From Pseudofrankia sp. DC12 (GTDB taxonomy: Bacteria; Actinomycetota; Actinomycetes; Frankiales; Frankiaceae): a DNA stretch of 64,000 nt. The notes under the pieces are model-generated. The model was not told where the DNA came from, did no database searches, and was given only the letters and a program-made list of their open reading frames with translations. The translations under genes were made by a program, and so were the position numbers. The first letter of the stretch is position 1; every line of letters begins with the position of its first letter. The DNA lies in NCBI RefSeq assembly GCF_000966285.1, contig NZ_KQ031391.1:186001-250000 (forward strand), given 5' to 3'. Below are positions 46,001-57,179 of this stretch, one piece after another.

Positions 46001-49000
46001 GGCCGCCCTGGCCGCGTCCCGGTCCTGGGCCAGCAGCCAGCGCAGGTAGTCCGAGTACGGGCGGGCAGCCAGGCCCGCTTCGGCCGCGTCGCCGCGCTGG
46101 GCGGCCAGCGCGAAGAGCTCACGCAGCAGCAGCGGCAGCGACCAGCCGTCCAGGATGACGTGGTGGGCGCAGACCGCGAGCCGGGCGCTGTCCGGCCCGC
46201 CGCGGATCCACAGGAAGCGCAGCAGCGGCGGCGCGGCGAGGTCGAACGGCGCAGCCCGGTCGGCCAGGACCAGCCGCTGGGTCTCGGCTGCCCGCTCGTC
46301 GGCCGGCCAGCCGGACAGGTCGACGACCGACCACTCGGGCTCGGCCTGGGCCACGATGGCCTGGGCGGGCGCGGCGCCGTCGGACAGGACGGCGGCCCGC
46401 AGCATGGCGTGCCGGTCGACCAGAACCCGCGAAGCCGCGCGCAGCCGCTCGACGTCGAGCTCGCCCCGCAGGTCCAGGACGAACTGGATCACGTAGACGT
46501 CGGGGGTGTCGTCGCCGTCGACGAGACGGTGGAACAGCAGCCCCGCCTGCGACGGGGAGAGCGGCCACACCTCGGTCAGACCGGGCAGCCGGGCCCGCCA
46601 ACGGTCCAGGTCCGCCGGGTCGGCGGCCAGCAGGTCCGGGAGCTCGGGCGGCGGGCCGGCGGGCGCCCGGCCGGCACCGGTCGGCGCCGGGCCCTCGGTC
46701 GGGCTCGCCGCCGCGGCCAGGCCGGCGGCGGTCGGGGTGTCGAACAGGTCCGCCAGCCCGACGGTCACCCCGGCGGCGGCGGCACGGGTGACCACCGCGA
46801 AGGCCAGGATGCTGTCGCCGCCCCGGCGGAAGAACGAGTCGTCGACCCCGACGTCCGGCTGGCCGAGGACGGCCGCGAAGACGTCCCGCAGGACCGCCTC
46901 CGCGTGGGTCGCCGGCGCCCGGCCGGGCTGGGCCGCCGCGCCGAAGTCGGGGGCGGGCAGTGCGTGGCGGTCGAGCTTGCCGGTGGGGGTGGTCGGCAGG
47001 ACGGGCAGCGTCACGAAGGCCGCCGGCACCATGTAGCCGGGCAGGACCGCCGCCGCGTGCGCGCACAGTTGGTCCGCGAGCGTCCTGTCCTCGGCCGGTC
47101 CGCCCGCCGGGACGACGTAGGCGACGAGCGTCCGGCCGGCCGGGCCGCCGTCGCGGACGACCACGGCGCAGCGCGCGACGGCCGGATGGCGCGCCAGCAC
47201 CGACTCGATCTCGCCCAGCTCGACCCGGAAGCCGCGCAGCTTGACCTGGTCGTCCGAGCGGCCGGACACGACGAGCTCACCGGACCCGGTCCAGCGGGCC
47301 AGGTCGCCGGTGCGGTACATCCGCTCGCCGGTCTCGAAGGGGCTCGCGACATGGCGGGACGCCGTCAGCCCCGGCTGGGCCAGGTAGCCGTGCGTGACGG
47401 CCGTGCCGCCGAGGTAGAGCTCGCCGACGACGCCGGCCGGCACGGGCATCAGCGCGCCGTCCAGCACGTAGGCCCGCGCGTTGGGCAGGGGCCGCCCGAC
47501 GGTCGGTCCGTGGCCGGCCCCATCGGCGTCACGCACCAGGCTCGTGGTCGCCCAGACCGTCGCCTCGGTCGGGCCGTAGACGTTGGTCAGGTTCGACGCG
47601 CGGGCGGTCAGCTCACGGGCGACGTCGGCCGTCAGCGGCTCGCCGCCGGACAGGACCCGCACTCCCGGGTAGGGCGCGGTGCCGGCGGCCAGGATGGAGC
47701 GCCAGCGCGACGGGGTGGTCTGGGCGACCGTGACGGCGCCTGCCTCCAGCAGCCGGGCCAGCTGGGCCGGGTCGCGGACCGCGTCGCTGGCGACGAGCCG
47801 GATCGAGGCGCCCACCGTCAGCGGCGCGAGCAGCTCAACCGTGCTCGGGTCGAAGGCCAGCGTCGTCATGGCCAGCACCCGGTCGGCCGGCCCGATGCCC
47901 ACCGTCTCGGCGAACGACGACAAGAACTCGGTAAGCGAGCGGTGCCCGACGACGACACCCTTCGGCTGGCCGGTCGAGCCCGACGTGTAGATCACGTACA
48001 CGGGGCTGTCCGCGGCGACCTCCGGCGGCCACGGTCCGGCGATCTGGGCCAGCTCGGGCTCGTCGACGAGGACCAGCTTCGTGCCCGGCGCGGCCGGCAG
48101 CCGGGGGGCCAGCGCCTTCGTGGTCATCAGGACCGTCGGCGCGGCGTCCTCGATCATGAAGGCGATCCGGCCGTCCGGGTGGTCCGGGTCGATCGGGAGG
48201 TAGGCGGCGCCGGCCAGGCCGGTCCCGGCCAGCGCCACGACCAGCTCGGCCGTGCGCGGCAGTGCGATCCCGACGACCGAGCCGGGCCCGGCGCCCAGGG
48301 CCGCCAGCCGGCGCCCGAAGGCGTCGGCCGCGGCGGACAGCTCGCCGTAGGTCAGGGACCGCTCGGCGGTGACCACCGCGAGCCGCCCCGGGTCGCGGGT
48401 GGCCCAGGCGGCGAACCGCGCCGGCCATGGCTCGTTCGGGCGGAGACCGTCGGAGCTGGCGCGGCCGTTCCAGGTGCGCACCACCCGGTCGCGCTCGGCC
48501 GGGGCGAGCAGGTCGACCCGGCCGAGCGGCGCGTCCGGCTCGGCCAGCGCCGCGGCCAGCAGGCGCTCCAGCCGCGGTCCGACGGAGCGGGCGAAGGCCG
48601 CCGACACCGCGCCGGGCTGGTAGGTCGTCTCCAGCTCCAGCGAGCCGGGCCCGCCGTCCGCGCCGCCCAGCTCGGCCACGACCATCAGCGGGGACTGGGC
48701 GGTGCCGTTGTGCAGGGGACGGCGCTCGCCGCGCAGGTCCCGGCCGGGGCGGTGCAGGCCGGCCGCCGCCGGGGCTCGGACGGCGAACATCGTGGCGAAC
48801 ACGCTGGAGACGCCGTCGGCGCGGTCGGGGTTGAGGTCGCGGACGACGTCGGCCAGGTCCACGTCGGCGTGCGCGAACGCGCCCAGGCAGACGGCCCGGG
48901 TCCGCTCGACCAGCTCGGTGAAGCTGTCGCCCGGCCCCACCGCGAGCCGCAGGCAGACCGTGTTGCCGAAGTAGCCGATCAGGCCCTCGGTCGCGGCGGC

Positions 49001-49969
49001 GTCCCGGTTGACGACGGGCGAGCCGACGGTGACGTCGGTCGCGCCGGTGACCCGGTGGATCAGGGCCGCGTAGGCCGCGAGCAGCACCATGAACGGGGTC
49101 GCGCCGTGCCGGGCGGCGAACGCCCGGACGGTGCCGACCAGCTCGGCCGGCGCGTGATGGACGAGCTGGTCGCCCGCGTCGCGGCGCTGCGCGGCCGCGG
49201 CGGCCGGGAGCCCTTCGGGCTGGCGGTCCTCAGTGGTCGGCCGGGGCAGCCGCACCGCCTCGGCGAGCGGGAGCAGCCGGTCGCGCCAGTAGGCCAGGCC
49301 CGCCGGCTCGGCCGACGGGTCGGCGACCGGAGCCGCCGCGTCGAGGAACGACACCGTGCCGCCGACGTCGCCCCGGCCGTCGTAGGCGGCGAGCAGGTCG
49401 GCGAAGAAGACGTCCCAGGAGGCGTCGTCCCAGGCGATGTGGTGCGCGGCCAGCGCCAGCGTGTGCCGGTCCGGGCCGTGGCGCAGCACGGTGACCCGCA
49501 GCGGCGACTCGGCGGTCAGGTCGAACGGGCGCCGGGCCGCGCGCAGCGCGATCTCCCGAGCCCGGTCGTCTCGCCCGGCTGCCGGCTCGGTCGACAGGTC
49601 GACGCTGAGCCAGGCCGGCGCGACGTCGTCCCGGATGACCTGCTCGAGCCGGCCGTCCGGGGTGGCGCGGTAGGTCGTGCGGAGGATCTCGTGGCGGCGG
49701 GCGACGGCCAGCAGCGCGCGACGCAGCGCCGGCACGTCGAGCGGGCCGGTCAGCTCGAATGCGGCCGAGATCGTGTAGGCCGCGCTGTCCGGGTCGAGCC
49801 GGGTCAGGAACCACATCCGGCGCTGCGCCGGGCTGACGGGGTACCCACGGCCGGGTTCCCGGCGCGGCCGGGAGCCGGCGGGACCCGCCGGCTCGCGCGT
49901 GAGCTGCTCCGCCGCCAGCCGGCGGCGGAGCAGCTCACGCTTGCGCTGCGCGGAGTCGGGACTCGCCAC
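31001..49969 (-). CDS. Giant siderophore NRPS: C-A-T / C-A-T-E / C-A(MT)-T / C-A-T / C-T-E
   Basis: 6,322 residues from GTG 49969 (GGAAGG upstream). Approximate layout: C1 43-490, A1 520-1000, T1 Ser 1053; C2 1136-1570, A2 1583-2093, T2 Ser 2140, E 2210-2656; C3 2700-3136, A3 3156-4076 with an inserted SAM methyltransferase ([13 protein letters not shown]) 3650-3890, T3 Ser 4126; C4 4186-4626, A4 4646-5140, T4 Ser 5188; C5 5243-5700, T5 Ser 5763, E 5836-6303. Pocket readings by eye: A1 DPVQLGVVWK (no match known to me), A2 DFWNIGMVHK (Thr), A3 DMENMGLINK (one change from the N5-hydroxyornithine code), A4 DGEDLGLVDK (basic-type, unassigned). The last module has no A domain, and C3 has QVLLWDG in place of HHxxxDG. 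No thioesterase. Modules 2-3 (D-allo-Thr, hydroxyornithine) recall coelichelin synthetase. Confidence 0.95.
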   Translation of the reverse strand: MASPDSAQRKRELLRRRLAAEQLTREPAGPAGSRPRREPGRGYPVSPAQRRMWFLTRLDPDSAAYTISAAFELTGPLDVPALRRALLAVARRHEILRTTYRATPDGRLEQVIRDDVAPAWLSVDLSTEPAAGRDDRAREIALRAARRPFDLTAESPLRVTVLRHGPDRHTLALAAHHIAWDDASWDVFFADLLAAYDGRGDVGGTVSFLDAAAPVADPSAEPAGLAYWRDRLLPLAEAVRLPRPTTEDRQPEGLPAAAAAQRRDAGDQLVHHAPAELVGTVRAFAARHGATPFMVLLAAYAALIHRVTGATDVTVGSPVVNRDAAATEGLIGYFGNTVCLRLAVGPGDSFTELVERTRAVCLGAFAHADVDLADVVRDLNPDRADGVSSVFATMFAVRAPAAAGLHRPGRDLRGERRPLHNGTAQSPLMVVAELGGADGGPGSLELETTYQPGAVSAAFARSVGPRLERLLAAALAEPDAPLGRVDLLAPAERDRVVRTWNGRASSDGLRPNEPWPARFAAWATRDPGRLAVVTAERSLTYGELSAAADAFGRRLAALGAGPGSVVGIALPRTAELVVALAGTGLAGAAYLPIDPDHPDGRIAFMIEDAAPTVLMTTKALAPRLPAAPGTKLVLVDEPELAQIAGPWPPEVAADSPVYVIYTSGSTGQPKGVVVGHRSLTEFLSSFAETVGIGPADRVLAMTTLAFDPSTVELLAPLTVGASIRLVASDAVRDPAQLARLLEAGAVTVAQTTPSRWRSILAAGTAPYPGVRVLSGGEPLTADVARELTARASNLTNVYGPTEATVWATTSLVRDADGAGHGPTVGRPLPNARAYVLDGALMPVPAGVVGELYLGGTAVTHGYLAQPGLTASRHVASPFETGERMYRTGDLARWTGSGELVVSGRSDDQVKLRGFRVELGEIESVLARHPAVARCAVVVRDGGPAGRTLVAYVVPAGGPAEDRTLADQLCAHAAAVLPGYMVPAAFVTLPVLPTTPTGKLDRHALPAPDFGAAAQPGRAPATHAEAVLRDVFAAVLGQPDVGVDDSFFRRGGDSILAFAVVTRAAAAGVTVGLADLFDTPTAAGLAAAASPTEGPAPTGAGRAPAGPPPELPDLLAADPADLDRWRARLPGLTEVWPLSPSQAGLLFHRLVDGDDTPDVYVIQFVLDLRGELDVERLRAASRVLVDRHAMLRAAVLSDGAAPAQAIVAQAEPEWSVVDLSGWPADERAAETQRLVLADRAAPFDLAAPPLLRFLWIRGGPDSARLAVCAHHVILDGWSLPLLLRELFALAAQRGDAAEAGLAARPYSDYLRWLLAQDRDAARAAWRAELAGLAEPTLLAPAGGQAAGGAAAAVEREASPELTARLAALGRERGLTLSTILRAAHAVLLARAVGRDDVVFGAAAAGRPPELAGADAMVGLFVTTVPVRVSVTARRTFAELMADPRVAQGRMFAHQHLGLAEIQSAAGRGELFDCLLVLESYPFDTTTLLPPGGPRLEAVDGHDATHYALTVRVIPGERLRLTFGYQRGVLDDATVAGLADRLLALLAQIAADPDRPVGAVAALPAAERGLAALTPAAVAAGDAEATLPELFEAQAARTPDAVALRWRDTELTYARLDARANRLARLLRARGVGPESIVAVALPRSCDLVVSLLAVQKAGGAYLPVDPAYPADRIRFMLRDAAPVCALTTVATRAELPARAGVPLIALDDPLVEAALAEQPPGRPGPAGRARPDNLAYVIYTSGSTGRPKGALVTHRNVVRLFAASQAHFHFDAADVWTLFHSVSFDFSVWELWGPLLHGGRLVVVDHEVTRAPEQFLDLLRRESVTVLNQTPSAFGALLEADRDAERRDPGRPGLTLRLVIFGGEALDVDRLHPWYERHPDDAPVLVNMYGITETTVHVTYLRLDRASAAAGRRGVIGAPLPGLRARILDRHLTPVPPGVAGEVYVSGGQLARGYLGRSGLTAARFLADPYGAPGDRMYRTGDLAQLGQGGALEYLGRADDQVEIRGFRIEPGEIEAVLAADPAVERAVVLAREDHAGRRRLIAYAVRRAGQHVDGLALRARAAAALPDFMVPAAVVVLDALPLTDNGKLDRAALPAPDLAAASASGRSGGTDLERTLGAVFAAMLGLDQVGADDDFVALGGDSIIAIQLVNRARREGVRLTPREVFVQRTPAALAALVASREAASGTAPETSAAPAAPVGADAPSSATGLLTPPPIVARLAEWGGEIRRFNQAFLVRTPAGTDQTALRAALHALVAHHDALRARLLRPAPGVWLLQIDPAVPAAGADLAPLTRVDVAGLDPAALRAAVAAASDSAAGGLDPDAGAVVRAVWLDAGPTEPGRLVLVIHHLVVDGVSWRILLADLETAYDAAHAGRAPELEPVGTSLRAFSQAVAEHATAPARLGELTHWLAALAPGARPFPEPSAPATAPDGSRLGPAAVGVVADTARLVVELPAADTAALLTGVPAAANAEVTDVLLAGLRLALAAAVPGGDGELLVDLERHGRDEIAPGLDLARTVGWFTSIAPVRLAAAGADARATLADVTARLRATPDAGTGFGPLRYANPLAGPTLARAGQAQVLFNYLGRFGAEARADWGLADEFDALAATPDPGLGVGYPLTVDVACVETADGPVLRATFTYLTTVLEAQAASGIAAGFVDALRELAALAPAAPAAAATRPAELVTLTAAERDRLARTFPAAVADVWPLSPLQEGLHFHSALDQTSDAYTAQFWFDFDHRLDADRLRRACRALMAVTPTLRAGFLSDGLPQPVQVIARELPAPVEEIDLSALAEPERLAEADRIAAGDRARPFDVTRPPLFRLTLIHLAPGRDRLVVNRQVLLWDGWSGALFVEGLLDLYAAEGDPAAGPPRPAGPPRWSYRDYLVWLRSRDTAAAGRAWRCALAGLEGPTLVVPAARGLPPVAPVRITAELPEATADAARTASRAHGVTLNTIFNTALALVLAGATGTDDVVFGTTVAGRPTDVDGIDEVVGLFLNTVPVRVRLDPRETVGELLDRVAGQRLDLLDHEYLGLGEIQRASGHQALFDTLYVLQNFIDEVANEQTTARHGIVGGDSLDHTHYPLTFVLFPGARITVRLEYRADVVTTELAEGLFARLLAMVDTLSGGLDARVGSLDPLLPAERDRLERDAAVPALPVGADTVADLLADRAGGELRDVVGLVLGDERLTYGELDARVNQLARLLIARGAGPETVVALGLGRTVDMVVALFAVLRTGAAYLPLELDHPSARLLEMVADARAGLLVTTRVTGRYLAGAPDEAAGQTWLVLDDDAVAAELAAAPPGVLSDAELGAFARGRADRLEHPAYVIYTSGSTGRPKGVVTPYRGLTNMWLNHRDEIFAPTVAAARRRLRVAHTVSFAFDMSWEELLWLVEGHEVHICDENLRRDAEGLVAYCDRHRIDVVNVTPTYAAHLFEAGLLDRTEPTEAPATEGHRHRPALVMLGGEAVGDSIWNRLRDTDGTAGYNLYGPTEYTINTLGAATSDSRTPTVGRPIRNTRVYVLDRWLRPVPDGAAGELYIAGDGLARGYLDRFGLTATRFVADPVRPGERMYRTGDLVVRRATDGNLDFLGRTDDQVKIRGHRIELGEVTAALDAHEAVSQSAVIAAADPAAPGSSRLVAYVVPAERSAADRAATEDDQVGEWRQIYSDEYERIPAAALVEDFTGWDSSYDGQPIPRADMREWRAATLDRVRALAPRRVLEIGVGTGLLLGPLAPDCEAYWGTDFAAPVLAKLRAELAGAPDRFGRVELRHQPAHVTDGLPAAFFDTVILNSVIQYFPSAGYLASVLRGALDLLAPGGSLFVGDVRDLGRLRTFHRAVELARSGEAGPDPARLTAAVDRRVLLEKELVVAPAFFAELAAEADLEVSVRVKRGRLRNELTRHRYDVVLRRPDRAADGAAAGDDLLRVAWGVDGTDLMAVEALLGARRPARVLVTGIPDARIADELSPADPAPAGPVVVEPDDVYALADGLGYEAALTPRPDDSGRLDALLVRGSGPAALPATRPAIDPAARPTAGTARTNDPTAARAAAALVGRLRSDLAAVLPDYLVPAAIAALPAIPRNANGKLDVGALPPAEPGAASSGRPPATALERRLAEVFADVLGLPAVGADDDFFALGGHSLLATRVVSRARAALEVDLAIRDLFDAPTVEALAAKVASRAETAPRRPPLVAGERPERIPLSPAQRRLWLVDRLAGGTDAYNYPLAFRVAGRLDVAALRAAVADLVGRHESLRTVIAVADGEPYQRILDPAAARPRLDVTDCAPDEVTAWITRAVAEPFDLSAEVPLRLAVLRGPDDDALVVVLHHIVTDEWSDRPFLLDLDTAYSARLAGRAPDWAPLPVQYADYALWQQALLAGQDAGGSLATRQRAFWLEALRGLPDEIPLPLDRPRPAVRDGASGRVVRVLPGPVATGLRALCAETGTSMSMLAHAALATLLHRLGSGVDIPIGVPVAGRADAALERLVGFFVNTLVIRSDLAGDPTFRDLLGRTRQTDLAAFDHQDLPFEDVVAAVNPRRVLGVNPLFQVMAGYHHLADDDRELLGGPVAFINPEVGTAKFDLDVTFVDRAARGEVTVLVEFATDVIEPVGGARLADRLSRLLAEIVRDPDRPIGRLEIVDDAERAAALRAAAGPARALPAAGGATVPEQLDRAVAAHPDRVALVTGAGRTTFTQLAAEVDRIAGLVRRLDAGPQALVALALPRARMVPTIFGVLAAGASYLPIDVEQPADRLAFLRADAAPVAVLTTRALAGRLPAGPGTVLVLDELDLEASGDRATAAPDPDAAASVIYTSGSTGVPKAVIGTHRGLANLFASHLVDLIAPVERAAGPDRGAQRVLHAASFSFDGSWEPLLWLLAGHETHVVDEAVARDAAALVDYVERTRVDVLDLTPTYLQELMSHGFLRPEGHRPGVLLVGGEATPPPLWERLRALPGMVVHDLYGPTEYSVDAYGWHSTGADPGWAAPLANTRAYLLDGALAPVPDGVAGELYLSGPGLARGYQRRAGLTAARFVADPFGAPGDRMYRTGDLARRRPGGSLVFLGRADDQVKVRGFRVELGEIERVLDAVPGVAAAAVWFRPDAPPAVQLVAYLVPAAAAGADPAGAARAQVARVLPAYMVPQAFVTLDRLPRTVNGKLDRRALPEPSAPATAAGRRPRDTREELLADRFAAVLGVERVGVDDDFFALGGHSLLVMRLCAAVRSAFGLEITPRAVFEDPTVARLARRLDQAGTASPAVSRRPRPVNPPLSFAQRRLWVVGQVEGPSPTYNIPITWRLTGPLDLAALRAAVHDVVARHEALRTIFPAPGGEPVQWVLDPTDTEIPFDVVEWSAQPGASAAEPAVGDPALADVLARVAAYAFDLEREAPIRVTVVRCSPKLHLAQVLIHHIAADEGSDRPLARDLSAAYRARAAGLVPDWAPLPVQYVDYTLWQQELLGDEALATSPAARSRAFWAEALAGLPAQLALPTDRPRPAEPSHIGGIVEAALDADLLGALRGTARAHDVSLFMVLRSAVAAVLHRLGAGEDIPIGSPVAGRADAALDDLVGFFLNTLVLRTDLSGDPSFGELLGRVRAGDLAAFDHQELPFDRVVDAVNPPRLLARHPLFQVMIVYLAASDTVDELALDAVSARPEPVRRASAKFDLSFDFVERAGPDGGMTLGVAYSDDLFDRSTAERIAELLRHVLAAVAADPATPLSALKIPDVGLEVLARPVDLVARPPAAPSVEVVAPASPRPPANEIETALVAAFATVLGVDDVGVDDDFFTLGGDSIVAMRLVNRIRAAGLTVTPRLLFGHRTPATLATVVRHRAPSPSAAGGGATRRPAAGPDDREPAGIVLVPPTPALLAARARDTGPGGATFASFSSPVLLCTPAGLDLATLTAAVATVVDHHDVLRGRLVRSDRPGPRPAGAPATSADGGPAWSLAIAPRGGVDVRSWVRRVDVADLAAGDGFGGARGRALIQGLAAAANAELDPDGGQTIRAVWLDAGTARPGRLLLIIHHALIDGVSWPIVLEDLAAAAGALAAGKRPELTPVPVSFAGWARGLDEQARASRTDQRLAFWLDLLSRATPAPWAGSAQPVEPATVTVSLPPARAAALLSTVPAAFGVGVDELLLAALSVAVAEQAGPGPSGTVVAVQAHGRQEHVVDDQDLSRTVGWLAEIFPFLLEHAAGDGAPLGDRSLDAAVARVHALMERIPEGGTDYSMLRFLNPHTAPLLAAAPLPTVYLNYVGRLTRGEIADWTVAEEDEELFADWNSDQPDPFALNVIVRVVDGPAGPELTARWTSGPAGPAGPVVAGLAAGWHRALDALAARAARLGPPTPAAAAGRG

Positions 49970-50084
49970 GATGTACGTCCTTCCGGTGGTGCTGCCCGGG
50001 CTGAGGGCGTCGACGGGTAAGGCGGGCGCGCGAGCGCGCGACGGGAGGGGCCCGGAACGGTGAGGCCGGCCGGCAGGGCCGGCG

Positions 50085-51758
50085 CTAGCCGAGGCGGCGC
50101 CGCAGCTCCCGTTTGTCGATCTTTCCGACGGGGGTCAGCGGCAGCGCGTCGAGCACCGTGAGCAGGTCGGGGAGCATGAAGCGGGCGAGCCCGCGCTCGC
50201 GCAGGTAGGCCTTGACCGCCCTGAGGGTCGGCGCCGCCCCGGGGACCGGGACGATCACCGCGCGGACGCTCTCGCCGACCTGCTCGTCCGGGGCCGCGAT
50301 GACGGCGGCCTGGGCGATCGACGGGTGCGCGAGCAGATGCTCCTCGAGCTCGGTCGCGGAGACGTTCTCGCCGCCGCGGTTGACCACGTCCTTGATGCGG
50401 CCCTCGACGACCAGGTTGCCGCTCGGCGTGACGCGGACGAGGTCGCCGGTCCGGTAGAAGCCGTCCGGGCTGAAGGCGGTGGCGTTGTGCTCGGCGGCCC
50501 GGTAGTAGCCGCGCACGGTGTACGGGCCGCGGGTCCACAGCTCGCCGACGGCGCCGGGCGCCACGTCGGCGCCGTCGGGGTCGACGACCCGGATCTCGTC
50601 CGCGGCGGCGAGCGGCCGGCCCTGGGTGGTGGCGGCCAGCTCGTCGTCCTCGTCGAGGCGGGTGTAGTTCAGCAGGCCCTCGGCCATGCCGAAGACCTGC
50701 TGGACGCGGGCGCCCAGGGCCGGCCGGATGCGCCGGGCGAGCTCCGCGTCCAGCCGGGCACCCCCGACCTGGAGCAGGCGCAGGCTGGAGGTGTCGGGCC
50801 GCTCCCACTCGGCGGCGTCGACCCAGATCCGTGCCAGCGCCGGCACCAGGGCCGTCACCGTCACGCGTTCCCTGGCGATCAGGCCGAAGGCGGTCTCGGG
50901 GCTGGGCGAGGGAGCCAGGACCACGGTCGCGCCGACCCCGAGCGCCCCCAGGACGCCCGGGCACGCCAACGGGAAGTTGTGCGCGGCGGGCAGCGCGACC
51001 AGGTAGGTGTCCTCGGCCCGCAGCCCGCACAGCCGGGCGCTGGCCTCGGCGTTGTAGCCGTAGTCCCAGTGGGTGCGCGGGATCAGCTTGGGCTTGCCGG
51101 TGGTGCCGCCGGAGATGAGCAGCACCGCGACGCCGGCCGGGTCGGGGGGCTGCGGCTGGGCCGGACCGCCGGCCCGGGCGGCGGCGCCGGCCGCGGCCAG
51201 CGCGTCGAGGCCGGTGAACGGGCCGGGAGCCCCGGCCACCAGCACGTGGCGCACGGCCGGGACCGCGGTGACGATCTCCTCGGCCAGCGCCCGGTGGTCG
51301 AAGCCCTCGTGCGTGTCCGGGATCGCGTAGGCGACGGCGCCGGACAGCCGGGCCAGGTGCTCGATCTCTACCCGCCGGTGCGCGGGAAGTGTCAGCACCG
51401 GGATCGCGCCCAGCCGGCACAGCGCGAACAGCAGCGTCACGAACTCGACCCGGTTGGGCAGGTGGACCACGACCCGGTCGCCGCCGCTGACGCCGATCCC
51501 GGCGAGCCCCGCCGCCAGGTCATCGGCGGCCCGGTCGAGGTCGGCGTAGGAGAGCCGGACCGGCCCTGACGGCGGCGCGGCGACGAGGGCGGTCGCGGCG
51601 CCGTACCGCTCGGCCCAGCCGCGCAGCCGCTCACCCAGCGAGCCGCCCTGCCAGTAGCCCTCCGCCACGTAGCGGTCGGCGGCGGCGGCCGGCCAGCGGA
51701 CCCAGCCCGCCGCGAGGCCCGGGCCGGCGGCCGACGCGGCGGCCAGCGGCGCGCTCAC
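50085..51758 (-). CDS. Salicylate-AMP ligase (MbtA/YbtE/EntE family)
   Basis: 557 residues; the GTG start overlaps the upstream stop by 4 nt (GTGA). A stand-alone aryl-acid adenylating enzyme with [18 protein letters not shown] (A3), [13 protein letters not shown] (A4), [13 protein letters not shown] (A5), [11 protein letters not shown] (A7), [16 protein letters not shown] (A8) and [12 protein letters not shown] (A10). The ACPG segment has Cys where 2,3-dihydroxybenzoate ligases usually have Ser, so salicylate is favoured; this fits the fused salicylate synthase encoded just upstream. It should load salicylate on the ArCP of that protein to start peptide assembly. Confidence 0.92.
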   Translation of the reverse strand: MSAPLAAASAAGPGLAAGWVRWPAAAADRYVAEGYWQGGSLGERLRGWAERYGAATALVAAPPSGPVRLSYADLDRAADDLAAGLAGIGVSGGDRVVVHLPNRVEFVTLLFALCRLGAIPVLTLPAHRRVEIEHLARLSGAVAYAIPDTHEGFDHRALAEEIVTAVPAVRHVLVAGAPGPFTGLDALAAAGAAARAGGPAQPQPPDPAGVAVLLISGGTTGKPKLIPRTHWDYGYNAEASARLCGLRAEDTYLVALPAAHNFPLACPGVLGALGVGATVVLAPSPSPETAFGLIARERVTVTALVPALARIWVDAAEWERPDTSSLRLLQVGGARLDAELARRIRPALGARVQQVFGMAEGLLNYTRLDEDDELAATTQGRPLAAADEIRVVDPDGADVAPGAVGELWTRGPYTVRGYYRAAEHNATAFSPDGFYRTGDLVRVTPSGNLVVEGRIKDVVNRGGENVSATELEEHLLAHPSIAQAAVIAAPDEQVGESVRAVIVPVPGAAPTLRAVKAYLRERGLARFMLPDLLTVLDALPLTPVGKIDKRELRRRLG

Positions 51759-54700
51759 AGGTCCATCCCGGCGTCCGAGCCGTCGAGCAGCCGGGCCTCG
51801 ATCTCCTCGTCGGACAGGGACTCGATCTCCCAGGCGATCGAGGCGACGCGGTCGAGCCGCCCCGGCGTGGTCTCGGCCGCCCGCAGCTGCTCCGCGAGCC
51901 CGGCCACCGTCGGCGCGCCGAACAGCATCCGGACCGTCACCTCGCCGGTGTCGAGCTCCTCGCGCAGCCGGGCGACCACAGCGGTGGCCAGCACCGAGTC
52001 GCCGCCCAGCGCGAAGAACTCGTCGAGGACGCCACCCTCGCCGACGCCGAGGACGTGCCGCCAGACCGCGAGGATCACCCGTTCCAGATCTGAGCGCGGC
52101 GGCTGGGACGCCGGCCGGGGCCCGGCCAGCTCCCGTTCGAGCAGCACGCCGACGGCGCCGCGGTCGATCTTCCCGTTGGCGCTGAGCGGCAGCTCGGTCA
52201 CGACGACGACCCGGTCGGGAACCATGTGCGGCGGCAGCGCGGACCGCAGGGCGATCCTGATCGCCGCCGGGTCGCCGGCCGCGTCCGGCGCCGGGCCGGC
52301 CGCGACGACCGCGCCGAGCGCCGCCGGGCGTCCGTCCGCGCCTGCGGTCAGCGCTGCCACGCCCGCCCGGACGCCGGGCAGCGCGGCCAGGGCCGCCTCG
52401 ATCTCGCCGAGCTCGATCCGGAAGCCCCGGATCTTGACCTGGTGGTCGCGGCGCCCCAGGAACTCGACGGCCCCGTCCGGCAGGTAGCGGGCGAGGTCGC
52501 CGGTGCGGTACCAGCGCTCACCGCCGTGGGTGACGAACCGGTCGGCCGTCCGCTCGGGGTCGGCCCGGTAGCCCCGGGCGACGCCGGCGCCGCCGATCCA
52601 CAGCTCGCCCGCCACGTGGTCGGGACAGTCGCGGCCGAGCGTGTCGACGACCCGCAGGCGGACGTTGCGCAGCGGGGTGCCGTAGGGCACCGAGCACCAC
52701 TCCGGGCGCGCCGCGCCGCCCACGACCTCGCAGATCGTCGAGTGGATGGCGGTCTCGGTCGTGCCGCCGAGCGCGAGGAACCGGCAGCCGGGAACGGCCG
52801 CGGCGAGCCGGGCCGGCAGGTCGACGCCGACCTTGTCCCCGCCGAGCAGGACCGCGCGCAGCCCTGTGCCCAGGGGTGTGCCGGTGGCGAGGACCAGGTC
52901 GAGCACGGCCGGCACGCAGTTGAGGACCGTAACGCCGTGGCCGGCGATCAGGTCGGCCCACCGGGCCGCCTCGCGGCGGGACTCCTCGTCGACGAGCACC
53001 ACCGCGCCCCCGACGGACAGCGGGGCGAACAGGTCGAAGACCGACAGGTCGAAGTCGAGCGCGGAGACGCCCAGCGTCCTGTCGTCCGGGCCGACCCCGA
53101 GCCGCTCGACCAGGTCGTCGAGGGTGTTCATCGCGGCCCGGTGCCCGACCTCGACGCCCTTGGGCTGCCCGGTCGACCCCGAGGTGAACAGGACGTACGC
53201 CGGCTCGTCGAGGCGCGCCGGGTCGTCGGCCGCGCGCAGGATGAGCTCCGCCGCGACGCCGGTGCCGGCCGCGAGCGCCTCGTCGAGGCGCAGCGGGGTC
53301 ACGCCGGCCGGCCAGTCGGCGTCGGGACGGCTGGTGATGACCGTGGCGAAGCCCGCGGTCGCGACGATCCGCTCGATCCGGGCCGCCGGCTGGTCGACCC
53401 CGACCGGCACGTAGGCCGCACCGGCGGCCAGCACGCCGAGCACGGCGACGACCTGGTCCGGCCCCTTCGGGAGGCTGACGCCGACCAGGTCGCCCGGCCG
53501 GACGCCGCGGGCGGCGAGCACCCCGGCCACCGCCCGCGCCCGCGTGGCGAGCGTGCCGTAGGACAGCGACCGCCGCTCGTGGCCCGGCTCGTCCCACAGC
53601 AGGGCCGGCGCGTCGGGACGGTCGGCCGCCGCGGCGAAGAAGCCCTCGTGCAGCAGCCGGGTGGACGCCGGTCCGGCCACCGCGCCGACCCGGCGGCGCA
53701 CGTCGCGCACCGAGGGGTCGAGCAGCCCGTCGACCGGCTCCGCCCAGGCGGTCGCCGCCGGGCTGGCGGCCGGGCCCGGCTGGGCCAGGCCACGGACGAG
53801 GCGCTCGAACGCGGCGAACATCGCGTCGACGACGCCGGGCTCGAACACGCCCTCGCGGATGTCCCAGTTGACCAGCAGCCCGCCGTCGAGCTCGGTGACC
53901 TGCGCGTCCAGCAGGACCTGCGGGCCCTGCGAGATGATCCACACCGGCCGGCCGAACTCCCGCCGCACCGAGGCGTCGAACAGCTCGCCGAGCCCGAGCG
54001 CGCTGGTGAAGACGACCGGCGCGAGGACGGGCTCGCCATGGTGGCGGCCCAGGTCGCGCAGCACCTCGACGCCGGAGTAGCCGGCGTGGGCGGCGTCGGC
54101 GTGCAGCCGTGTCTGGACCTGGCGGGCGCGTTCGACGAAGGGGACCCGGTCGGTCAGGTCGATCTCCAGCAGCACCGAGCTGGTGAAGTCGCCGACGATC
54201 CGGTTCACGTCGGGGTGCAGCTGCTCGCGGTCGAACAGCGGGACGTTGAGCAGGAAGCGTGGCTGCGCGCTCCAGCCGCCGAGGACCTCGGCGAAGGCGG
54301 TCGCGACGGCCATCGCCGGCGTGACGCCGTGCCGGTGCGCGGCCTGGTCGAGGGCCGCGCGGGCCGACGGCGGCAGCCTGAAGTGGCGCCGGGACACCCG
54401 GGGGGCAGCGGCCGGACCGCCTCCGGTGGGCCTATCAGCGGCCGGGGTGAGCGCGAGCTGGGGCGGGCCGGGCAGGCCGGGCAGCCGGTCAAGCCAGGCC
54501 CGCCGAGCCCGGGCCGCCGCCTCGCCGCGCGCGGTCCCCCGCTCGCCGAGGCGGGCGGCCGCGCGCTCGGCGCGGTACCGGCGGTAGCTGTAAGCCGGCG
54601 CCGGCGCGACCGCGTCCGGGCGGCCGTACAGGTCGGCCAGGTCGGCCAGCAGGACTCGGTAGCTGACGGCGTCGGCGGCGACCATGTCGACGTCAAGGTG

Positions 54701-56776
54701 CAGCCGGGTCGTCCCATCCGGGCGCAGGCTCAGCTCGGTGGCGAAGACCTCGCCGCGCTCGATGTCGAGCAGTTGGTGGGACAGCCGATCGCGGACGGCG
54801 GCCAGCCGCTGCTCGGCGGCGTCGTCGTCCAGGTCGCGCAGGTCGTGCACGGTCAGGCCGCGCCAGCCGGCGGCCTGCTCGACGACCTGGCCACCGAGGT
54901 CGGTGACCCGGGTCCGCAGCGCCTCGTGCCGCTGGATCAGCCGCTCGACCGCGACGGCCAGCCGGGCCGGGTCGACCCCGTCGCCGTCGAACTCGCTGTA
55001 CAGGTGCGCGGCGACCCCGCCGTAGGACTGTCGGGCGCCGCGCCCGATCCAGTAGGCGTGCTGCATGACGGCCAGCGGGAACTCGCCGTCGTCGTCCGGG
55101 CCCGCCGCGGCCTCGGCCGGCCCGGCGCTCACCGGGTTGACGCCGACCGACCCGGTCTCGGCGACCGCGGCCACGGCCCCAGCCGCGGCCGCAGGACGCC
55201 GGGCGGACAGCAGCTTGAACCAGCCGTCCAGGGTCGGGTTCTCGGCCAGCTCGGCGAAGTTCACCTCGACGCCGGCCCGCCGCCACTGCCCGATCGCCCT
55301 GATCAGCGCGATCGACTCCAGCCCGCGCTCGAACAGGTTGTCGTCGTCCCCGAGCGAGGCCGGGTCCTCCTCGATCAGCTCGGCCACGCTGCGCCGCAAC
55401 GCCTCCAGCTCGTCGCCCGGGTCAGCGCCGGCGGTGGCCGGGGCCGGCTGGGCCGGGACGAGGAACCGGCTGACGCTGCGCAGCTTCTCCCGCGTCTCCT
55501 CCAGCTCGCGCTCGGGACGCGACGCGCCGACGATGCCGGCGCCGGCCCGCAGCCAGGTCTGGCCGTCACGCTGGAAGACGGTCCGCAGGACGAGGGCGGC
55601 GTCCAGGGCGCCGTCGGCGGTAGCACTGATCACGGCACCGCTGTAGAGGCCGCGTGGCCTCGGCTCGTAGCGCCGGATCGCCGCGCAGGCGAGGTCCTTC
55701 GGCACGCCGGTCGCCGTGATCGACGGGAAGACGACGGCCAGCGCGTCCCAGGCGTCCCGGTCGGCGGTGAGCTGGCCGCTGACCCGCGAGGCCAGATGCT
55801 GGACGCTGCCCCGCTCCAACACGTTCATGAACTCGTCGACGACCAGGGTGCCCGGCGCGCACAGCGGCCGTAGCTCCTCCTGCGCCGCCTGCACCGACAC
55901 CGCGTGCTCGTAGATCTCCTTCGGGTCCCGCAGCAGCGCCTCGCGCCGGGCCCGGTTGCCGTCCCCGCCGGCCGCGCCGGGGCCGTCGAACGCCGCCGTG
56001 CCGGCCAGTGGCTGGGTCGAGACCCAGCCACCTGCGTCCACCTCGAGGACCATCTCAGGGCTGAAGCCGATCGCGCGCAGGCCGGCCAGGTCGAGCAGGA
56101 ACGACCGTGCCGGCGTGTTCCCGCGCCGGCCGCGCTCGAAGCTCGCGACCAGGTCGATCTCGCCCTCGACGGGGACGACCCGCGAGAGGATCACCTTGCG
56201 CAGCCGGCCGGCGTGGATGTCCTCGACGGCCCGGGTGACGATCTGCCGGTAGCCGTCGGCGTCGTACTCGAGGTCGGCGAGCGCCGCGGGCTCGGCCGGC
56301 TCGGCGGCCACGGCGGCGCCGACCAGCTCGGCCAGGACGTCCAGGTCGGCCGGGTCGGGCGCGCGCAGCAGCGCGCCGGTCGCCGACAGCCGTGCCTCCC
56401 GGGCCGGGATGACCAGATGGACCAGCGGGTCGGGGCCGGCCGGGCCGGGCAGCCCCAGGGTGCGCGGGCCCAGCTCGAAGCCGGCCCAGCCGCAGGCCCG
56501 CCAGTCCGTGACCGGGATCCCGGCCAGGACGCCGGCCAGGACGCGCAGCGGCGCGTCGTCGACCGGCTCGACCCGCCACCGCTCCCCCACCCGGTAGCGG
56601 ATCTCGTCCCAGTACAGGACGATCTCGGCCAGGGCACCGGAGCCGCAGTGCCACACGCCGTCCCGCTCGTAGACGCTGACCGGCCCGTCGGCACGGCGGG
56701 CGAACGACACCGCCGCCGCGAGCGGGTCACCGGCCAGCGGCACCGTCCGTTCGCGGTAGACCGCCGGGGCGGTCAT
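51755..56776 (-). CDS. Salicylate synthase fused to ArCP-Cy-A-T NRPS
   Basis: 1,673 residues from ATG 56776, overlapping the MbtH stop by 4 nt (ATGA). Residues 1-440 are an MbtI/Irp9-type salicylate synthase ([10 protein letters not shown] with the catalytic Lys, [43 protein letters not shown]), converting chorismate to salicylate. Then an aryl carrier domain (about 450-525, Ser485 in GLESIAL), a heterocyclization domain (about 560-1030; DMVAAD is the DxxxxD motif), an adenylation domain (about 1040-1535) and a carrier (Ser about 1590). The A pocket reads DLFNLGLIHK, nearest to the Cys code by memory, but Ser/Thr are possible. Product: hydroxyphenyl-thiazoline or -oxazoline. Making and loading the starter on one polypeptide is unusual. 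Confidence 0.93.
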   Translation of the reverse strand: MTAPAVYRERTVPLAGDPLAAAVSFARRADGPVSVYERDGVWHCGSGALAEIVLYWDEIRYRVGERWRVEPVDDAPLRVLAGVLAGIPVTDWRACGWAGFELGPRTLGLPGPAGPDPLVHLVIPAREARLSATGALLRAPDPADLDVLAELVGAAVAAEPAEPAALADLEYDADGYRQIVTRAVEDIHAGRLRKVILSRVVPVEGEIDLVASFERGRRGNTPARSFLLDLAGLRAIGFSPEMVLEVDAGGWVSTQPLAGTAAFDGPGAAGGDGNRARREALLRDPKEIYEHAVSVQAAQEELRPLCAPGTLVVDEFMNVLERGSVQHLASRVSGQLTADRDAWDALAVVFPSITATGVPKDLACAAIRRYEPRPRGLYSGAVISATADGALDAALVLRTVFQRDGQTWLRAGAGIVGASRPERELEETREKLRSVSRFLVPAQPAPATAGADPGDELEALRRSVAELIEEDPASLGDDDNLFERGLESIALIRAIGQWRRAGVEVNFAELAENPTLDGWFKLLSARRPAAAAGAVAAVAETGSVGVNPVSAGPAEAAAGPDDDGEFPLAVMQHAYWIGRGARQSYGGVAAHLYSEFDGDGVDPARLAVAVERLIQRHEALRTRVTDLGGQVVEQAAGWRGLTVHDLRDLDDDAAEQRLAAVRDRLSHQLLDIERGEVFATELSLRPDGTTRLHLDVDMVAADAVSYRVLLADLADLYGRPDAVAPAPAYSYRRYRAERAAARLGERGTARGEAAARARRAWLDRLPGLPGPPQLALTPAADRPTGGGPAAAPRVSRRHFRLPPSARAALDQAAHRHGVTPAMAVATAFAEVLGGWSAQPRFLLNVPLFDREQLHPDVNRIVGDFTSSVLLEIDLTDRVPFVERARQVQTRLHADAAHAGYSGVEVLRDLGRHHGEPVLAPVVFTSALGLGELFDASVRREFGRPVWIISQGPQVLLDAQVTELDGGLLVNWDIREGVFEPGVVDAMFAAFERLVRGLAQPGPAASPAATAWAEPVDGLLDPSVRDVRRRVGAVAGPASTRLLHEGFFAAAADRPDAPALLWDEPGHERRSLSYGTLATRARAVAGVLAARGVRPGDLVGVSLPKGPDQVVAVLGVLAAGAAYVPVGVDQPAARIERIVATAGFATVITSRPDADWPAGVTPLRLDEALAAGTGVAAELILRAADDPARLDEPAYVLFTSGSTGQPKGVEVGHRAAMNTLDDLVERLGVGPDDRTLGVSALDFDLSVFDLFAPLSVGGAVVLVDEESRREAARWADLIAGHGVTVLNCVPAVLDLVLATGTPLGTGLRAVLLGGDKVGVDLPARLAAAVPGCRFLALGGTTETAIHSTICEVVGGAARPEWCSVPYGTPLRNVRLRVVDTLGRDCPDHVAGELWIGGAGVARGYRADPERTADRFVTHGGERWYRTGDLARYLPDGAVEFLGRRDHQVKIRGFRIELGEIEAALAALPGVRAGVAALTAGADGRPAALGAVVAAGPAPDAAGDPAAIRIALRSALPPHMVPDRVVVVTELPLSANGKIDRGAVGVLLERELAGPRPASQPPRSDLERVILAVWRHVLGVGEGGVLDEFFALGGDSVLATAVVARLREELDTGEVTVRMLFGAPTVAGLAEQLRAAETTPGRLDRVASIAWEIESLSDEEIEARLLDGSDAGMDL

Positions 56777-57045
56777 CGCGACGCGCCGGCGTCGGGGCTG
56801 GCCTGGGTGGCCAGGGGGCCCGTCGGCTGACGATCGGCCGTCATCCGGGCGACCAGGCTGGCCGGCCGCAGGTCGGTCCAGTTCGCCTCGACGTACTCCA
56901 GGCAGTCCGGCCGGCTCGCCGCTCCGTACACGGTCGTCCAGCCGGCCGGCACCGGCGCGAACGTCGGCCACAGGGAGTGCTGGCCCTCGGCGTTGACCAG
57001 GACGTAGAAGCTGCCCATTTCGTCATCGAACGGGTTGGTCGACAT
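56773..57045 (-). CDS. MbtH-family protein
   Basis: 90 residues from ATG 57045 with AAGGAGA 10 nt upstream. Canonical MbtH signature: [53 protein letters not shown]. Such proteins bind and activate NRPS adenylation domains. First gene of the biosynthetic operon and directly downstream of an iron box. The C-terminal 20 residues are low-complexity. Confidence 0.95.
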   Translation of the reverse strand: MSTNPFDDEMGSFYVLVNAEGQHSLWPTFAPVPAGWTTVYGAASRPDCLEYVEANWTDLRPASLVARMTADRQPTGPLATQASPDAGASR

Positions 57046-57094
57046 GAGGTGCCGTCTCCTTGGATCTCAGCCGGTAGCTTAGGGCCGCTTAATC

Positions 57095-57131
57095 TTAAGT
57101 TAGGTTTACCTAAAACGCTCATGGTTGTCTA
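57095..57131 (-). promoter_or_regulatory. Iron-regulated promoter of the NRPS operon (IdeR-like box plus -35/-10)
   Basis: TTAAGTTAGGTTTACCTAA (57095-57113) matches the IdeR/DmdR consensus at 16 of 19 positions by hand. On the minus strand TAGACA (57126-57131) and TAAACC (57103-57108) are spaced by 17 nt, so a repressor on the box would cover the -10. About 50 nt upstream of the mbtH-like start. Confidence 0.75.
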
Positions 57132-57179
57132 CCCCGATGCGTCATCGGGATTGCCCCCATTTCGACGCTCGGGGCGGGG

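Noticed and set aside
31001-49969. Hybrid PKS content in the giant synthetase
   Set aside because: No ketosynthase, acyltransferase or ketoreductase motifs were found; all domains are C, A, T, E or methyltransferase.
42467-50020. Long plus-strand open frames opposite the giant NRPS
   Set aside because: Open only because stop codons are rare in GC-rich antisense DNA; the minus strand shows every NRPS core motif in order.
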